64,000 bases of DNA from Populus alba (GCF_005239225.2 NC_133295.1:1302001-1366000), one strand, 5' to 3'. Shown: positions 45,010 to 56,465, numbered from the stretch's first letter. Numbers and translations: made by a program. The notes: generated by a model not told the origin, from the letters alone.

Positions 45010-45150
45010 GACGTTTCTTATGGTGTGGAATGCGTGATAAGAAGCAAGAAGGTCTTGGCATAGGCTCCCTAATGTCAAAAAAACAGGGCTCTGTTATTTA
45101 AATGGATATGGAGACTTTCTTCTCCGAGCTCTGCTCTATGGAAATCCTTA
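45010..45150 (+). pseudogene. Short LINE fragment
   Basis: Encodes, with a frame break, pieces like LGIGSL, ALLFKWIWR and SSALWKSLI. These correspond to the stretch after the RT domain in the LINE at 42.9 kb. It is a small relic of another LINE copy. Confidence 0.65.
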
Positions 45151-46079
45151 ATTATTAACCTGTACAGACCAGATTTCATAGAAGGGTAGAAGTCCCGAAG
45201 AACGTACAATTCCAATCAGACGAGCTGCGAAGGAAGAGCACAGAGTGTACCTATAAGCACATAGACTTGCATGTAGGGGAATTTATCTACTCTCAACAAA
45301 AATGTCAGTTTTGGAAGGTAATTAATATGCATAATTGAATATTTCTTTAACCCAATTTGGAACAAAAAGTATCTGAAAAGAAAGTTTAAATTTTTATTAC
45401 TATTAAGATGTACTATTGATGCATCACCACAACCCTTCCTGCTTAAAGAAACATTCCTTCCTGCTTAAAGAAACATTAACTATTTGACTTGCTGCACATC
45501 ACTCGCAGATTAAAAAAACCACCACTATAAAAATTCTATTAACTATTTGAAAAGAAACATTCCTTCCTGCTTAAAGAATCATGAGCGGGTCTAAAATCCA
45601 TATGAATGGCTGTTCTTTTAGCAGATTTTCATAGACTTGCTGCACATCACTCGCATAGACTTGATCTCAACAAAAATGTTAATTTTGGATTAATTAATAT
45701 TGCCGTGTTTCAAACACCTCTGTTTAGTCATTATTGTCTTTTGTTGGCATGGAGTCTTATAGAAGACGAGCAACGTAGACTTCCCATAAGACGAGCTGCA
45801 GAGGAAGAGCACAAACTGTATCTATTAATTAGCACATGTTCATTGCTATTTTCTGAGAACAGCTGCCATCAGACGAGCTACAAAGGAAGTCCTAATTAGA
45901 GCATGAACTGTATCAGTTAGCACAACGACTTGCCCCCGTGTTTCCAACGCTCACAGCTCTCCTTGTGTGGAAATAAAAAACAATATTTTCTTGTCTCCCC
46001 AACATTTGCCAGAGATTAGATAGATATATAAAAGTGGAAACCGATTTCGTTGCGACACCGCACACGTGCGGCAAATCTT
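45151..46079. other. Non-coding duplicon spacer
   Basis: Contains three copies of a CATTCCTTCCTGCTTAAAGA motif (45440-45580) and spacer landmarks shared with 11600, 27650 and 39080 (GCATGGAGTCTTATAGAAGA). No gene is seen. Confidence 0.55.
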
Positions 46080-48034
46080 ATTGCTAAATACAATTTGGAA
46101 AAACATCTCTGAACATTCAAATTAAGCTGTCACCATTTTTAATTTTTTTTAATCTTACTATAAAAATTTCACAATTAACTACCTTATTTATTAACACTTG
46201 TGTTAGTGAATTAAAGGACTTCTCCTCGTGTGAAAATATTAGCTGAATGAATTTATTGGTTATTAATCTTGTTGTACAGCTGCGGATTGGACATAAGAAG
46301 GTGAAGATGACTTTGTTTATCATTTATTTTTTCAATTATGCATACATAATCCCATAGTTTAAATTATTTATTATTTAGAATAGAAAAAGGAAAAATCAAA
46401 GTATATCAATTCAAGGAATGATAAGCAAGAAAAGTATTTTAAAAAAAAACAAAATATTACTAATCAAGATTTGTCAAATAACTATTTAGTTATTTTAATA
46501 CTAAAAGGATTAATTAATTTAAGAAATATTAGCAACCTCTAAAACACTATTTAATCTATTTAGAAAATTAATATTATTTTTTTTAATATTTTTTATGATT
46601 TTAATAAATTAATATTAAAAATTAAAAATAAATTTTAAAAATCATCACATTAATATATTTTTAATTAAAAAACATCGATTTACATTACCAGGCGCGCACT
46701 CATTAGGTGCCCCCATTGCTTTGCGTAATTATTACTTTGCCAATAAACAATTTAGTTTACGCAATTTGAAGTCAATTTTATAGAACCTTACATATTTCCA
46801 TGGGTTTTCCTCTTACGAGAGAGAGAATATTTGAGATTTGAGATTTGCTATAGTGCGGATGTTAGTATGGTGAGCTGGTGCACCTGAAGCTTGTAACCCT
46901 CTGGATTACTTCTGGATTGATCATCCAACTATGATTGGCTTGACCTAAAAGTTGATCCGATGGACGTGATGGACATATATTGGCTTCAGTGTGATAAGTA
47001 CATTGGATTTTTGGTACACCTAGTGATGTGGTAAAATAAAATCGAAGTGCATATTTTTTAAAAAGTTGAGATAAATTTGGGTTTTCATCGAATATGATAA
47101 GTCATATCAGATTAGATCCAATCAAGAATCCAGAACAAAAATACTATTAGATACTAAAATACCAAAGTCTTTCTCTCCTTTGAATTTTCCATTAGTAGTT
47201 CTACTTTCAACATAAAAAATAAAAAATAATAAAATAACATGCATATTAAATATATATTTAAATTTGCAATTGATATAAAATCAAAAAAACCTAGCATGCA
47301 TAATAATATTAAAATTAACTATGCTTAAATTAAAACAAGTATATAAATTGAAAGAATGATAAGCAAGAAAATTAATTTTAAAAACAACATATTACTAAAT
47401 TAAGCAAGTTAGGAAATCAATATTAATTTTTTAAAGTTTATTTTTTTTTAATTTTATCCATTAATATTTTATTATTTTTTTGTATTTGTTTTTTGTGAAA
47501 TTTTTCTAAGGTTTTGAAAGTGACAAAGATTAACTCACACTTTTTTATTTCGATCTTCATTGAATCTTACTTTTAAAAATAATTTTTTTAATTAAATTAA
47601 ATTAAATTAATTACATGAGAGGAAGCAAATTTTATTCAAACAAGCTATTGCCAGAACGTGGACATAGTAGGTGAGGATGACTCTTTAACTCTGCAAGCCC
47701 ACTTGTGGCTTATTAAGAAGTTTTCTTCCGGTTTTGTGGCTTTGAATTTCTTGGAAATTACATTTTAGTGGGCAAAGCAATCTTCTCATAAATCTCATTG
47801 CTAAATACAATTTGGAAAAACATCTCTGAACAAAGTCATTGCTTTGCGTAATTATTACTTTGCCAAGTCAATAAGGAATCTTGTTTTAATATACTTTGCC
47901 GCGTTTCCATTAATTAATTAATATTGCCGCGTTTCCAACACGCACTCACTCACTCTTGTACTTGAGATTTGATTTCGTCTTTACATGTTTTACACATCCT
48001 ATGTCAGTCAGTATACAATCTAAGATTAGTTTGT
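46080..48034. repeat. RLP upstream duplicon (copy B)
   Basis: Colinear with about 12700-14400 upstream of the first RLP, with additional segments near 46960-47190 and 47705-47900. AT-rich and non-coding. Confidence 0.8.
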
Positions 48035-48042
48035 CTATAAAT
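48035..48042 (+). promoter_or_regulatory. Putative TATA box of the second RLP
   Basis: TATAAATA at the same distance before the start codon, and in the same context (TTGTCTATAAATACTACTAA), as in the first RLP. Confidence 0.55.
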
Positions 48043-48114
48043 ACTACTAAGAATGTCTTTCTTCATTCCTCATCTCTCCCAAATATACTTTGAATCCTGT
48101 AAGGCCAGCCAAAC

Positions 48115-50847
48115 ATGGGGTTTCCACCTATTTCATCTCTCTCTTTCATTCTGTTTCTCTTCCATTTCCATTCAACTATTTCTTCTTCTCATTTCTGTGC
48201 TCCTTACCAAAGCCTTTCTTTGCTCCAATTCAAAGAATCCTTTTCCATTGATAGCTCTGCTTCATGGAATTGCCAGCATCCCAAGACAGAGTCGTGGAAA
48301 GAGGGTACAGACTGCTGCTTGTGGGATGGCGTCACCTGTGACATGAAAACCGGGCATGTCACTGGACTGGACCTTGCTTGCAGCATGCTTTATGGCACCC
48401 TCCATTCCAATAGCACCCTCTTCTCCCTGCATCATCTTCAAAAGCTCGACCTCTCTGACAATCATTTCAACTTCTCCCATATTTCTTCTCGATTTGGCCA
48501 GTTCTCCAATCTGACACTTCTTAACCTAAATTTCTCAGTCTTTGCAGGTCAAGTTCCGTCGGAAATCTCTCACCTCTCCAAATTGGTTTCACTTGATCTC
48601 TCTGACAATGATGATATGAGTCTAGAACCAATTTCTTTTGACAAGCTTGTTCGAAACCTAACCAAGCTTAGAGAACTTGATTTGAGTGGGGTAAACATAT
48701 CACTAGTTGTACCCAGTTCCTTGACGAATCTATCCTCTTCCTTTTTATCTCTTTCCCTTTGGGATTGTGGATTGCAGGGGAAGTTCCCAGGTAACATCTT
48801 TCTCCTCCCAAACCTTGAATTACTGGATCTGTCATACAACGAAGGCCTCATTGGCTCTTTTCCTTCATCCAATTTGAGTAATGACCTCTCTCATTTGGGT
48901 CTTTCTAATACAAGAATTTCAGTTTATTTAGAAAACGACTTAATCAGTAATCTAAAGTCATTAGAATATATGTCTCTTCGTAATAGTAATATTATAAAGT
49001 CAGATCTACCCCTGCTTGATAATCTCACACAACTCACCTCTTTAGACCTCTCAAGGAATAATTTTAGCGGTAAAATCCCATCATCACTTGGTAATCTCAC
49101 ACAACTCACCTCTTTAGACCTCTCAAGAAACAATTTTAGCGGTAACATCCCATCATCACTTGGTAATCTCACACAACTCACCTTTTTAAACCTCTCAGGG
49201 AACAATTTTAGCGGTGAGATCCCATCATCACTTGGAAACTTTGTACAACTTCGTTACTTGTATCTCTCTTCCAATAAATTGATAGGTCAAGTTCCAAATT
49301 CTTTCGGTAGCCTAGTCAATCTTTCACTTTTAAGTTTATCAAATAATCAACTAACAGGTCCTATCCATTCTCAATTAAATACCCTTTCAAATCTAGAGGG
49401 TCTATATTTATCCAATAACTTGTTCAATGGAACAATTCCATCCTTTTTGTTCGCTCTTCCTTCATTACAATATCTTGACCTTCATAACAATAATATTATA
49501 GGCTATATAAGTGAACTCCAACACGATTCATTGAGATTCCTTGATTTGAGCATTAACCACTTACGTGGTCCAATCCCAAGTTCAATTTTCAAACAAGAGA
49601 ACTTGACAACCCTTATTCTTGCATCCAATAGTAATTTGACAGGTGAGATCTCTTCTTCTATTTGCAAGTTGAGATTCCTTCTAGTCCTGGACTTGTCCAC
49701 CAACAGCTTGAGTGGTTCTGTGCCACAATGTTTGGGGAACTTCAGCAGCATGCTCTCGGTATTGCATCTAGGCATGAACAATCTTCAAGGCATTATCCTT
49801 TTAACATTTTCAAAGGATAATAGCTTGGAATATCTCAACCTCAACGGAAATGAATTACAAGGGAAAATACCATCGTCTATCATCAACTGCGCAATGTTGG
49901 AAGTTCTTGATCTTGGCAACAATAAGATTGAGGATACATTTCCCTACTTTCTACAAACGCTTCCAGAGCTGCAAATTCTTGTCCTAAAATCGAATAAACT
50001 CCAAGGTTTTGTGAAGGGTCCGATTGCATATAATTCCTTCTCTAAATTACGAATTTTTGACATCTCTGGGAACGATTTTAGTGGGCCATTGCCAACTGGG
50101 TATTTTAATAGTCTTGAAGCAATGATGACCTCGGATCAAAACATGGTTTACATGATGGAAAACAATTACACCGGCTATGTCTATTCCATAGAAATGACAT
50201 GGAAAGGTGTAGAAATTGAGTTTACGAAGATCCGAAGTACTATCAGAGTACTTGATTTGTCAAATAACAATTTCACCGGAGAGATTCCAAAAGTGATGGG
50301 AAAGCTTAAAGCACTCCAACAGCTCAACCTTTCTCATAATTCCCTTACAGGTCATATCCAATCATCATTCGAAAATTTGACCAATTTGGAATCATTAGAT
50401 CTATCTTCAAATTTGCTTACCGGAAGGATTCCAACGCAGTTGGGGGGTCTAACATTTCTTGCAATCCTAAACCTTTCACATAACCAACTCGAGGGGCCCA
50501 TACCAAGTGGAGAGCAGTTCAACACCTTTACTGCAACCTCATTTGAAGGAAACTTGGGTTTATGTGGATTTCAAGTACTAAAAAAATGCTACGATGATGA
50601 GGCTCCATCATTGACGCCATCAAGCTTTGATGAAGGAGATTATTCAACATTGTTTGGAGAAGGATTTGGATGGAAAGCTGTGACAATGGGGTATGGATGC
50701 GGGTTTGTGTTTGGAGTTGCAACGGGATACGTTGTGTTTAGAACAAAAAAGCCTTCATGGTTTCTTAGGATGGTTGAAGATAAATGGAATCTTCAGAGAA
50801 AGGAAACAAAGAAGAATGCTGGCAGATATGGTGCTAGAAGAAACTAA
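48115..50847 (+). CDS. Cf-9-type LRR receptor-like protein (910 aa)
   Basis: Paralogue of the 14482 gene with the same architecture: signal peptide (FILFLFHFHSTISSS), LRR N-cap (TDCCLWDGVTCDMKTG), an LRR array with LxGxIP motifs, an island with YSIEMTWKGVEIEF, the C-cap (GLCGFQ), one transmembrane helix (about 855-875) and a 35-residue basic tail ending ARRN. The length is typical of the family. The first 180 and last 400 or so residues are nearly identical to the larger paralogue. The middle differs: the 101-residue triplication is absent, an alternative LRR segment is present (LQGKFPGNIFLLPNLELLDL), and there are fewer 24-residue units. It is expected at the plasma membrane as a pathogen-sensing RLP; that role is inferred from the family. 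No frame damage was seen. Confidence 0.94.
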   Translation: MGFPPISSLSFILFLFHFHSTISSSHFCAPYQSLSLLQFKESFSIDSSASWNCQHPKTESWKEGTDCCLWDGVTCDMKTGHVTGLDLACSMLYGTLHSNSTLFSLHHLQKLDLSDNHFNFSHISSRFGQFSNLTLLNLNFSVFAGQVPSEISHLSKLVSLDLSDNDDMSLEPISFDKLVRNLTKLRELDLSGVNISLVVPSSLTNLSSSFLSLSLWDCGLQGKFPGNIFLLPNLELLDLSYNEGLIGSFPSSNLSNDLSHLGLSNTRISVYLENDLISNLKSLEYMSLRNSNIIKSDLPLLDNLTQLTSLDLSRNNFSGKIPSSLGNLTQLTSLDLSRNNFSGNIPSSLGNLTQLTFLNLSGNNFSGEIPSSLGNFVQLRYLYLSSNKLIGQVPNSFGSLVNLSLLSLSNNQLTGPIHSQLNTLSNLEGLYLSNNLFNGTIPSFLFALPSLQYLDLHNNNIIGYISELQHDSLRFLDLSINHLRGPIPSSIFKQENLTTLILASNSNLTGEISSSICKLRFLLVLDLSTNSLSGSVPQCLGNFSSMLSVLHLGMNNLQGIILLTFSKDNSLEYLNLNGNELQGKIPSSIINCAMLEVLDLGNNKIEDTFPYFLQTLPELQILVLKSNKLQGFVKGPIAYNSFSKLRIFDISGNDFSGPLPTGYFNSLEAMMTSDQNMVYMMENNYTGYVYSIEMTWKGVEIEFTKIRSTIRVLDLSNNNFTGEIPKVMGKLKALQQLNLSHNSLTGHIQSSFENLTNLESLDLSSNLLTGRIPTQLGGLTFLAILNLSHNQLEGPIPSGEQFNTFTATSFEGNLGLCGFQVLKKCYDDEAPSLTPSSFDEGDYSTLFGEGFGWKAVTMGYGCGFVFGVATGYVVFRTKKPSWFLRMVEDKWNLQRKETKKNAGRYGARRN
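49021..49260 (+). repeat. 72-bp LRR repeat array, three to four units
   Basis: Units starting at 49021, 49093 and 49165 with LTSLDLSRNNFSGKIPSSLG-type translations, nearly identical in DNA; a fourth diverges. It is equivalent to the seven-unit array of the first RLP. Confidence 0.9.
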
Positions 50848-50869
50848 ATAATGCAATTGATATTTTCAA

Positions 50870-50977
50870 GTAAGTTTTGCAAGCATTTGAGTTTTCAAAA
50901 TTTATGTTCACAGTTTATGTTAGGCTATGTTTTCTTTACTATTTCATTTGATCAGTCTTACCTTTCTAATTGTGCAG
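50870..50977 (+). other. Putative 3'UTR intron of the second RLP
   Basis: GTAAGTTTTGC donor and ATTGTGCAG acceptor, 108 bp, at the same place as in the first RLP. Confidence 0.5.
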
Positions 50978-51139
50978 TACAAACAAGATATCAAGTGGAT
51001 CAACAATAGGGTGGCATATTCATGGTATTGGATTTTATTTTATTTTTTTGTATTTTACATAATTCAAGGTTAAATGTACATTACTTCTATGAAAAAGAAT
51101 CCATGTATGTAACAGGTTTGTGTTAACTATAAAATCATT

Positions 51140-52194
51140 TATGTTTTGGATTCTTTTTTTTATGTGTCCATTTCCTTATTCTTGATCACTTGAATCAATC
51201 TCTATTTCTGGGAGTATTTTGAAAGTTATTGAGTTATGAACAGATTGAAGCAATTCTTGTTAATTTAAAAGAACACTTGACTGACAGATTCTGTTATCAC
51301 AAAAGCAGCAATATTTGCAAGTAAAATAGAGTAATTCTGGTAACTTGTAAGACATGAATGACTATTAAAAAGTGTGATAAAACCATCTCAACAGGTACAA
51401 AAAATGTTATAAAGCATTGTTTATATCTAAAGCAAAAAAGAAAAAGAAAAAAAGCAAGATAGGTTTATACAAGCAATGTTTGATAGGGAAAATATTAAAA
51501 TAATTTTTTGTAAGATATTGTCACTGAGTCTGGCCAGGCCAGGCCCATGAATAAATCACACTTTCACAAATATTACATAAAACACACACATTGTAGCAAG
51601 TCACTGCATAAGAGGACCGCATAAATGCAGAACTGTCAATCTCGTCAATAAATATAAAGGCAGGCTAAAAACAGCAGCAACTGCAACAGCATAAAAGAGA
51701 ATCAACATCAATCGGATTATAAGAACTTCAATAAGAGCAAAAAAGCAACTACGCAAACTTAGTTAATTACTTCTAAGGCTGTTTCTAGTCAGCACAGAAC
51801 CAACAAGACTTGAATGGATTCAGTTGCAGAAAAGAATGTAATGACTAATGAGGGATGGTTTCAACACAACGATTTAGATGCAAAATACAGTAATGACGAC
51901 CTTCACAGATGCAAGAATGTATGCCATTCAATTACTTTTGTTAAATCCCTGATGCAGGATATATAGAAATACCACACAGCAACAAAAATACCAATATTTT
52001 GATCATTTTGCAATCTTATTCATTAGAGTAAGATCCATTAGATAAGCAAGCTACAGTGCCCTGTTTTTTAAAGTTAATAGAGCATCCAACAAAATCTTGT
52101 TGCTAATAAAGATCTTCAATAAAGACAAGTTAGGAATGTTCAATCTAGTTAAGAATGTTCACAAAGTACTACCTTGCTTCCATTATCAAAGAGG
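51140..52194. other. RLP 3' flank and AAA-ATPase intron relics
   Basis: 51140-51480 matches the first RLP's downstream flank. 51525-51625 matches 20080-20180 (intron-like sequence of the AAA-ATPase pseudogene, with CAGGCCAGGCCCATGAATAA). 51800-52150 matches 55790-56105. No open gene is seen. Confidence 0.6.
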
Positions 52195-52374
52195 TCCATA
52201 TAACAATACCCCCTTTTGTGGACCAAGAAGTTTCTCATGTGAGAAGAGCTCAGCTTTCCGCAAATGAAGAATCACCAGTTCATACAAAGCTCGCTGGATA
52301 GATTCCAACCCTCCAATTAATTCAAATTCCACATCTATGTGATCAGGATTTCTAACATCACATGCTATGACATC
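52195..52374 (-). pseudogene. MSP1/ATAD1-like AAA-ATPase exon fragment
   Basis: The minus strand starts after an acceptor-like AACAG and reads DVIACDVRNPDHIDVEFELI, then GGLESIQRALYELVILHLRK and FSHEKLLGPQKGVLLYGPL. This is the region leading into the Walker A motif of the family. It stops at the P-loop, where sequence continuity is lost and a stop follows. The glycine-lysine part of Walker A is missing, so it is a non-functional exon relic. Confidence 0.8.
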
Positions 52375-53285
52375 CTGTTCAAAAATAAAAATACTTTATA
52401 AGTGATGCATGCAATAATGCTTAACACACATACAATAACATAATTAAAATTGCTAAGAAACTATACCATTCCAGTTTAGACCCACTCCAAATACTTTTGA
52501 CTAAGGTGTTCGTATAATTAGAAATTTTAGTTTCCAAGAAACAAAAAGCTTCAATATCATTGGAACTAACATACTTTTGCGCAGCCCCTCTTCTACAAAG
52601 ACTGCCTAAATCTCTATAATTCTATGATAGCATCTGCTTAAGATTAGAACAAAACTCATAAACTGGGCACCAGAGCAAAACTTAAGAGGGAGTCCAACCA
52701 TTCCTTCTATTTCGTATCAATCTGCCTCCGAATATGTTCAGCAACAAAACCATCATTTGTATCTCTATGAATCCCTAAAACCTTGCCAAGGTGATGTGTA
52801 GCTGCCACCTCTCGTGCAGAGCTATAGACTATTGTGGAATCCCACTTCAATTAGTATTAAATTCAAACTCCATTAATTCTCCAATGTTTGTCAGTTTTCT
52901 AGCAACGGTTCAATAAAGCTATTGCCAGAACGTGTTGACTGGATTGGATTGAAGTCGACATAAGAAGGTGAGGATGACTCTTTAACTCTGCTGTGAGTAA
53001 ACTACGAGTGTAAATCATCAAGAAGTTTTCTTCCTATGTATTGAGGATTTTGTGGCTTGAATTTCTTGGAAATTATATTTTAGTGGGCAAAGCAATCTTC
53101 GCATAAACCTCATTGCTAAATACAATTTGGAAAAACATCTCTGAACATTCAAATTAAGCTGTCACGATTTTTAAACTGTTATACATTACCGAGCGCACAC
53201 AAAGAGTATTACTTACTCTCGTACTTGAGATTTGGTCGGTCAGTGACTTCGATTTCGTCAGTATACAATCTAAGTTTGCTTTGTC
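52375..53285. other. Spacer with a duplicon unit
   Basis: 52375-52850 shows no coding sequence. 52860-53160 is another copy of the spacer unit (AAACTCCATTAATTCTCC, TTGCCAGAACGTGTTGACTG). 53200-53310 matches the RLP core promoter region. Confidence 0.55.
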
Positions 53286-53293
53286 TATAAATA
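53286..53293 (+). promoter_or_regulatory. Orphaned RLP TATA box
   Basis: TATAAATA in the same TTGTCTATAAATA context as the intact RLP promoters, but now separated from its RLP start fragment by a 2.15-kb solo LTR. Confidence 0.55.
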
Positions 53294-53316
53294 TACTACT
53301 AAGTATACAAACAATG

Positions 53317-55468
53317 TGTAATGTTTTGAATTAATGAGATAAGAAAATACAATAAAGCCCTTAAAGGCTTAAAGTGTAGGAATAAATAAATAAGGGTATT
53401 GTAGTAATTGTATAAAATAATAAATATAAATAGAAAAAAAAAAAAAAGGAAAGAGTGATCTGAAAATTTGAAGAACAAACCGTGAGAGAGAGAGGGAGGA
53501 AGAAGAAGAAGAAGAAGAAGAGAAAAGAAGGAAAATAAGGGGAAAATGAAGAGATTTGGAGGAAATAAGTTAAAAGGGTAAGATTTATGGTTTAATGTGT
53601 ATAATATGTTTTAAGTAAGCTTTAATTTGATTTTGATGAATGTTAGGGTTTTGAGAATTTGTGTTTGATTTAAATTGATGAATTAATTTGAAGGTTATAA
53701 GGTTAATTGTTGTGGTTAATTGATGATTTAGTTGATTATAGAAGATTGTGATGATTTTGAGTTATAGTTTTGTTTGAATGGTGAAATTTGAGTTAAAAAT
53801 CTGGGGAGAACAGTGGGGTTTCTGTTAAAATTCTGGATTGGAGGTTGAAGATGACAAAAATTCAATTTGGTCCCTTAATTTCCGAAAATTACAGTTTAGT
53901 CCCCGAACTTTGGAAAATTACAAATTGGTCCCTGGAGCATATTCCGAGATTCTGAACAGAATAACATATGAATTATGGGTAGAATTACTGTATAGATAAG
54001 ATAATTTAACACTTTCAATTTGGTCCTCCAATTTAACAAAAATTACAATTTGACCCTACAAATTTGGTAAAATTCCATAATGGTCCCTGGAGCATAATGA
54101 TACATCCTGAACAGAATTGAGGATTAATTAAGGTCAGAATTTCAGTATATTCATGGATTTATGACAAATTTCAGTTTGGTCCTCCATTTGACAAAAGTTA
54201 CAATTTGGCCCTAAAAATATGGAAAAATTCCAGATTAGTCCCTATCTGTAATACTAGCTTTTTCAGATTAGTTTGATGAATAATTAAGGGTTATTTAGTG
54301 AATTATTACCAATTTTATTAGTTGTTTTTATTATGGATTAGATTTCGGGAAAACCGTTAGATTTTGGGTTTTTGAGAAAATTAACTAGTTAGTTCAAAAA
54401 CATATAGGGTTACGGTATACACCCTTAGTTAAGTGTATTAAATAGGTTAAATGTTCTTTCGAGTCGTGTTTGAATATGTCTCATTTGTATTCAGATAATC
54501 CTGATATTCTGCCGGCAGGACGTCAGTAGGATTTCCTTCGGTTTCAGCTTGTGAGTGCTGTTTGCTTTTGAGTCAGGTGAGTGGATAATTTTCCATATGC
54601 ATGAGAAATAGTATAAATATTTGATTTGTTAATATGAATTGAATCATGCTTCTTGATAATATATATGTTGAGTATTATCCTTGTTATGATAAAGCATGAT
54701 CAATTATTGAATCTGAATTCTTGATATGAACCAACATATATTTTGAATTGACTTCTGAATTGATAGCTCCTCATTTGATTGATGTCATGAGTTGAGCTTT
54801 GAGATATGAATATGTTTGTTAGATTATGATTATGAACCTATGATATGTCAGTCAGAATACCCATGCTAACAGGGTAGTGTTAGTCTTTGTGCACATCGTA
54901 TCTGAACCCTAGTTGGTCGGGGGAGTCACCAACCTGTGTGGACTGATCATCCCACAGTATAGAGCCTCATGCTCATTGCATTTTGATTTTCTGACAAACT
55001 TTACCATATAATCTTCTTGTTATGGCATATTTGAGAAACTTTTCTATAAGAACCTAGAGCCATACTTGTATATATATTCCTCATTATTGTATTACCTCGT
55101 GTGTGTATATTGAACGTTATCTACTCACTGAGATGTTGAACTCACCCTCTCATTATTTATCCTTTTCAGGCTTATAGCTTGATAGCAGGTCACTTTTGTT
55201 GAATCTTCTGAACCTGCTTTTTGGTTGTAATTTGTACATTCCTTTTTGTCAAGTTAGTGGTTCAAAACTATGAATATATATGAACTCTTGTATTAAGACA
55301 ATCGAATTATGTTATAAAATTAGTTTTGTTGTTACTATTGCGTTGAACAACTCTGATTGAGTTTTGAAGAATAAGTTTGTATGTAAGTTTGGGTTCGCAT
55401 AGGTATGGAACCTTGGAAGGGAACCTTGCCTATGTGCCGGTCATGAATCCGGGATTCGGGTCATGACA
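53317..55468. mobile_element. Solo LTR, 2152 bp, with CAATG target duplication
   Basis: Begins TGTAATGTTTTGAATTAATG and ends CGGGTCATGACA. The 5-bp CAATG flanks it on both sides (53312-53316 and 55469-55473). Removing it restores RLP promoter-leader continuity as in the intact copies. It contains an AGAAGA-rich tract (53495-53525) and about three 150-bp TTTGGTCC repeat units. A second copy of the family starts at 62435. No interior or second LTR is present. Confidence 0.9.
53862..54240. repeat. TTTGGTCC repeat units in the solo LTR (about 3)
   Basis: Units of about 155 bp beginning CAATTTGGTCC or CAGTTTGGTCC at roughly 53862, 54018 and 54173, each with AATTACAATTTG, GGTCCCTGGAGCATA and TGAACAGAAT landmarks. 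The third is partial. Confidence 0.85.
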
Positions 55469-55529
55469 CAATGCCTTTCTTTATTCCTCATCTCTCCCAA
55501 ATATACTACTAAATCCTGAAAGGCCAAAC

Positions 55530-55792
55530 ATGGGATTTTCACCACCGTCCCTCTCTTTCATTCTGTTTCTCTTCCATTTCCTTTCAACAATTTCTTCATC
55601 TCATTTTTGTGCTCATGACCAAAATCTTTCTTTGCTCCAATTCAAAGAATCCTTTTCCATTAATAGCTCTGCTTCATGGAATTGCCAGCATCCCAAGACA
55701 GAGTCGTGGAAAGAGGGTACAGATTGCTGCTTGTGGGATGGGGTGACCTGTGGAATGAAAACCGGTCATGTAACTGGGCTTAACCTTGCTTG
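55530..55792 (+). pseudogene. RLP 5' fragment (signal peptide and N-cap)
   Basis: Encodes a signal peptide (SLSFILFLFHFLSTISSSHF) and the N-cap (TDCCLWDGVTCGMKTGHVTG), very like the intact RLPs. It ends after LNLAW, where the sequence switches at about 55793 to material homologous to 51816. All LRRs, the membrane helix and the tail are absent. Its promoter is displaced by the solo LTR. Confidence 0.9.
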
Positions 55793-56215
55793 GATTCAGG
55801 TGCAGAAAAGAATGTAATGAGGGATGGTTTCAACACAAAGATGTAGTTGCAAAATACAGTATGCCATTCAGTTACTTCTGTTATATCCCTGATGCAGGAT
55901 ATATAAAAATACCACACAGCAACAAAAATACCAATATTTTGATCATTTCACAAGCTCATTCATCGGAGTAAGATCCATTAGATAAGCAAGCTACAGTGCC
56001 CTGTTTATTAAAGCTAATAAAGCATTCAAAATAATCTTGCTGCTAATAAAGATCTTCAAAAAGGAGAAGTTAGGAATGTTTGATCTTAGTTAAGAATGTT
56101 CACAAAGTGAAACTAAATTTCACTCAACATTGTCGGTGGGTGACTATGAATTTTAAACCATCATTGTTTTGCTAATGCAAAACAAAGCTCAAGCACAAGA
56201 GAGGCACTTGCTCAC
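55793..56215. other. Copy of the 51816-52150 spacer
   Basis: Matches 51816-52150 in order (GCAGAAAAGAATGTAATGA, CCTGATGCAGGATATA, AAGCAAGCTACAGTGCCCTG) with small deletions. Non-coding. Confidence 0.75.
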
Positions 56216-56465
56216 CGAGCTTTTGTGCATCGCCGAACCACTTGCTCATCAGATTAGAGATCCTCATATTTATAAAAACAGCTCCAAACTCTCTGATAAT
56301 AGCTTTTGCAAGCATGGTCTTCCCGGTGCCTAGAGGTCCTTATAACAATACCCCCTTTTGTGGACCAAGAAGTTTCTCATGTGAGAAGAGCTCAGGTTTC
56401 CGCAGAGGAAGAATCACCAGTTCATACAAAGCTTGCTTGATAGATTCCAATCGTCCAATTGAAAA
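56216..56465 (-). pseudogene. MSP1/ATAD1-like AAA-ATPase fragment with Walker A
   Basis: The minus-strand translation gives IGRLESIKQALYELVILPLR, then FSHEKLLGPQKGVLL, an in-frame stop where the family has Tyr, then GPLGTGKTMLAKA (Walker A with Pro changed to Leu) and AVFINMRISNLMSKWFGDAQ, ending at a donor-like GGTGAGC. It is the N-terminal half of the ATPase module, complementary to the C-terminal half at 18850-20262. A stop and a substitution within the P-loop region mark it as a pseudogene. Confidence 0.85.

Noticed and set aside
52720..53160. Possible tRNA or small RNA gene in the duplicon spacers
   Set aside because: No cloverleaf or internal promoter boxes could be found; the conservation is explained by block duplication.
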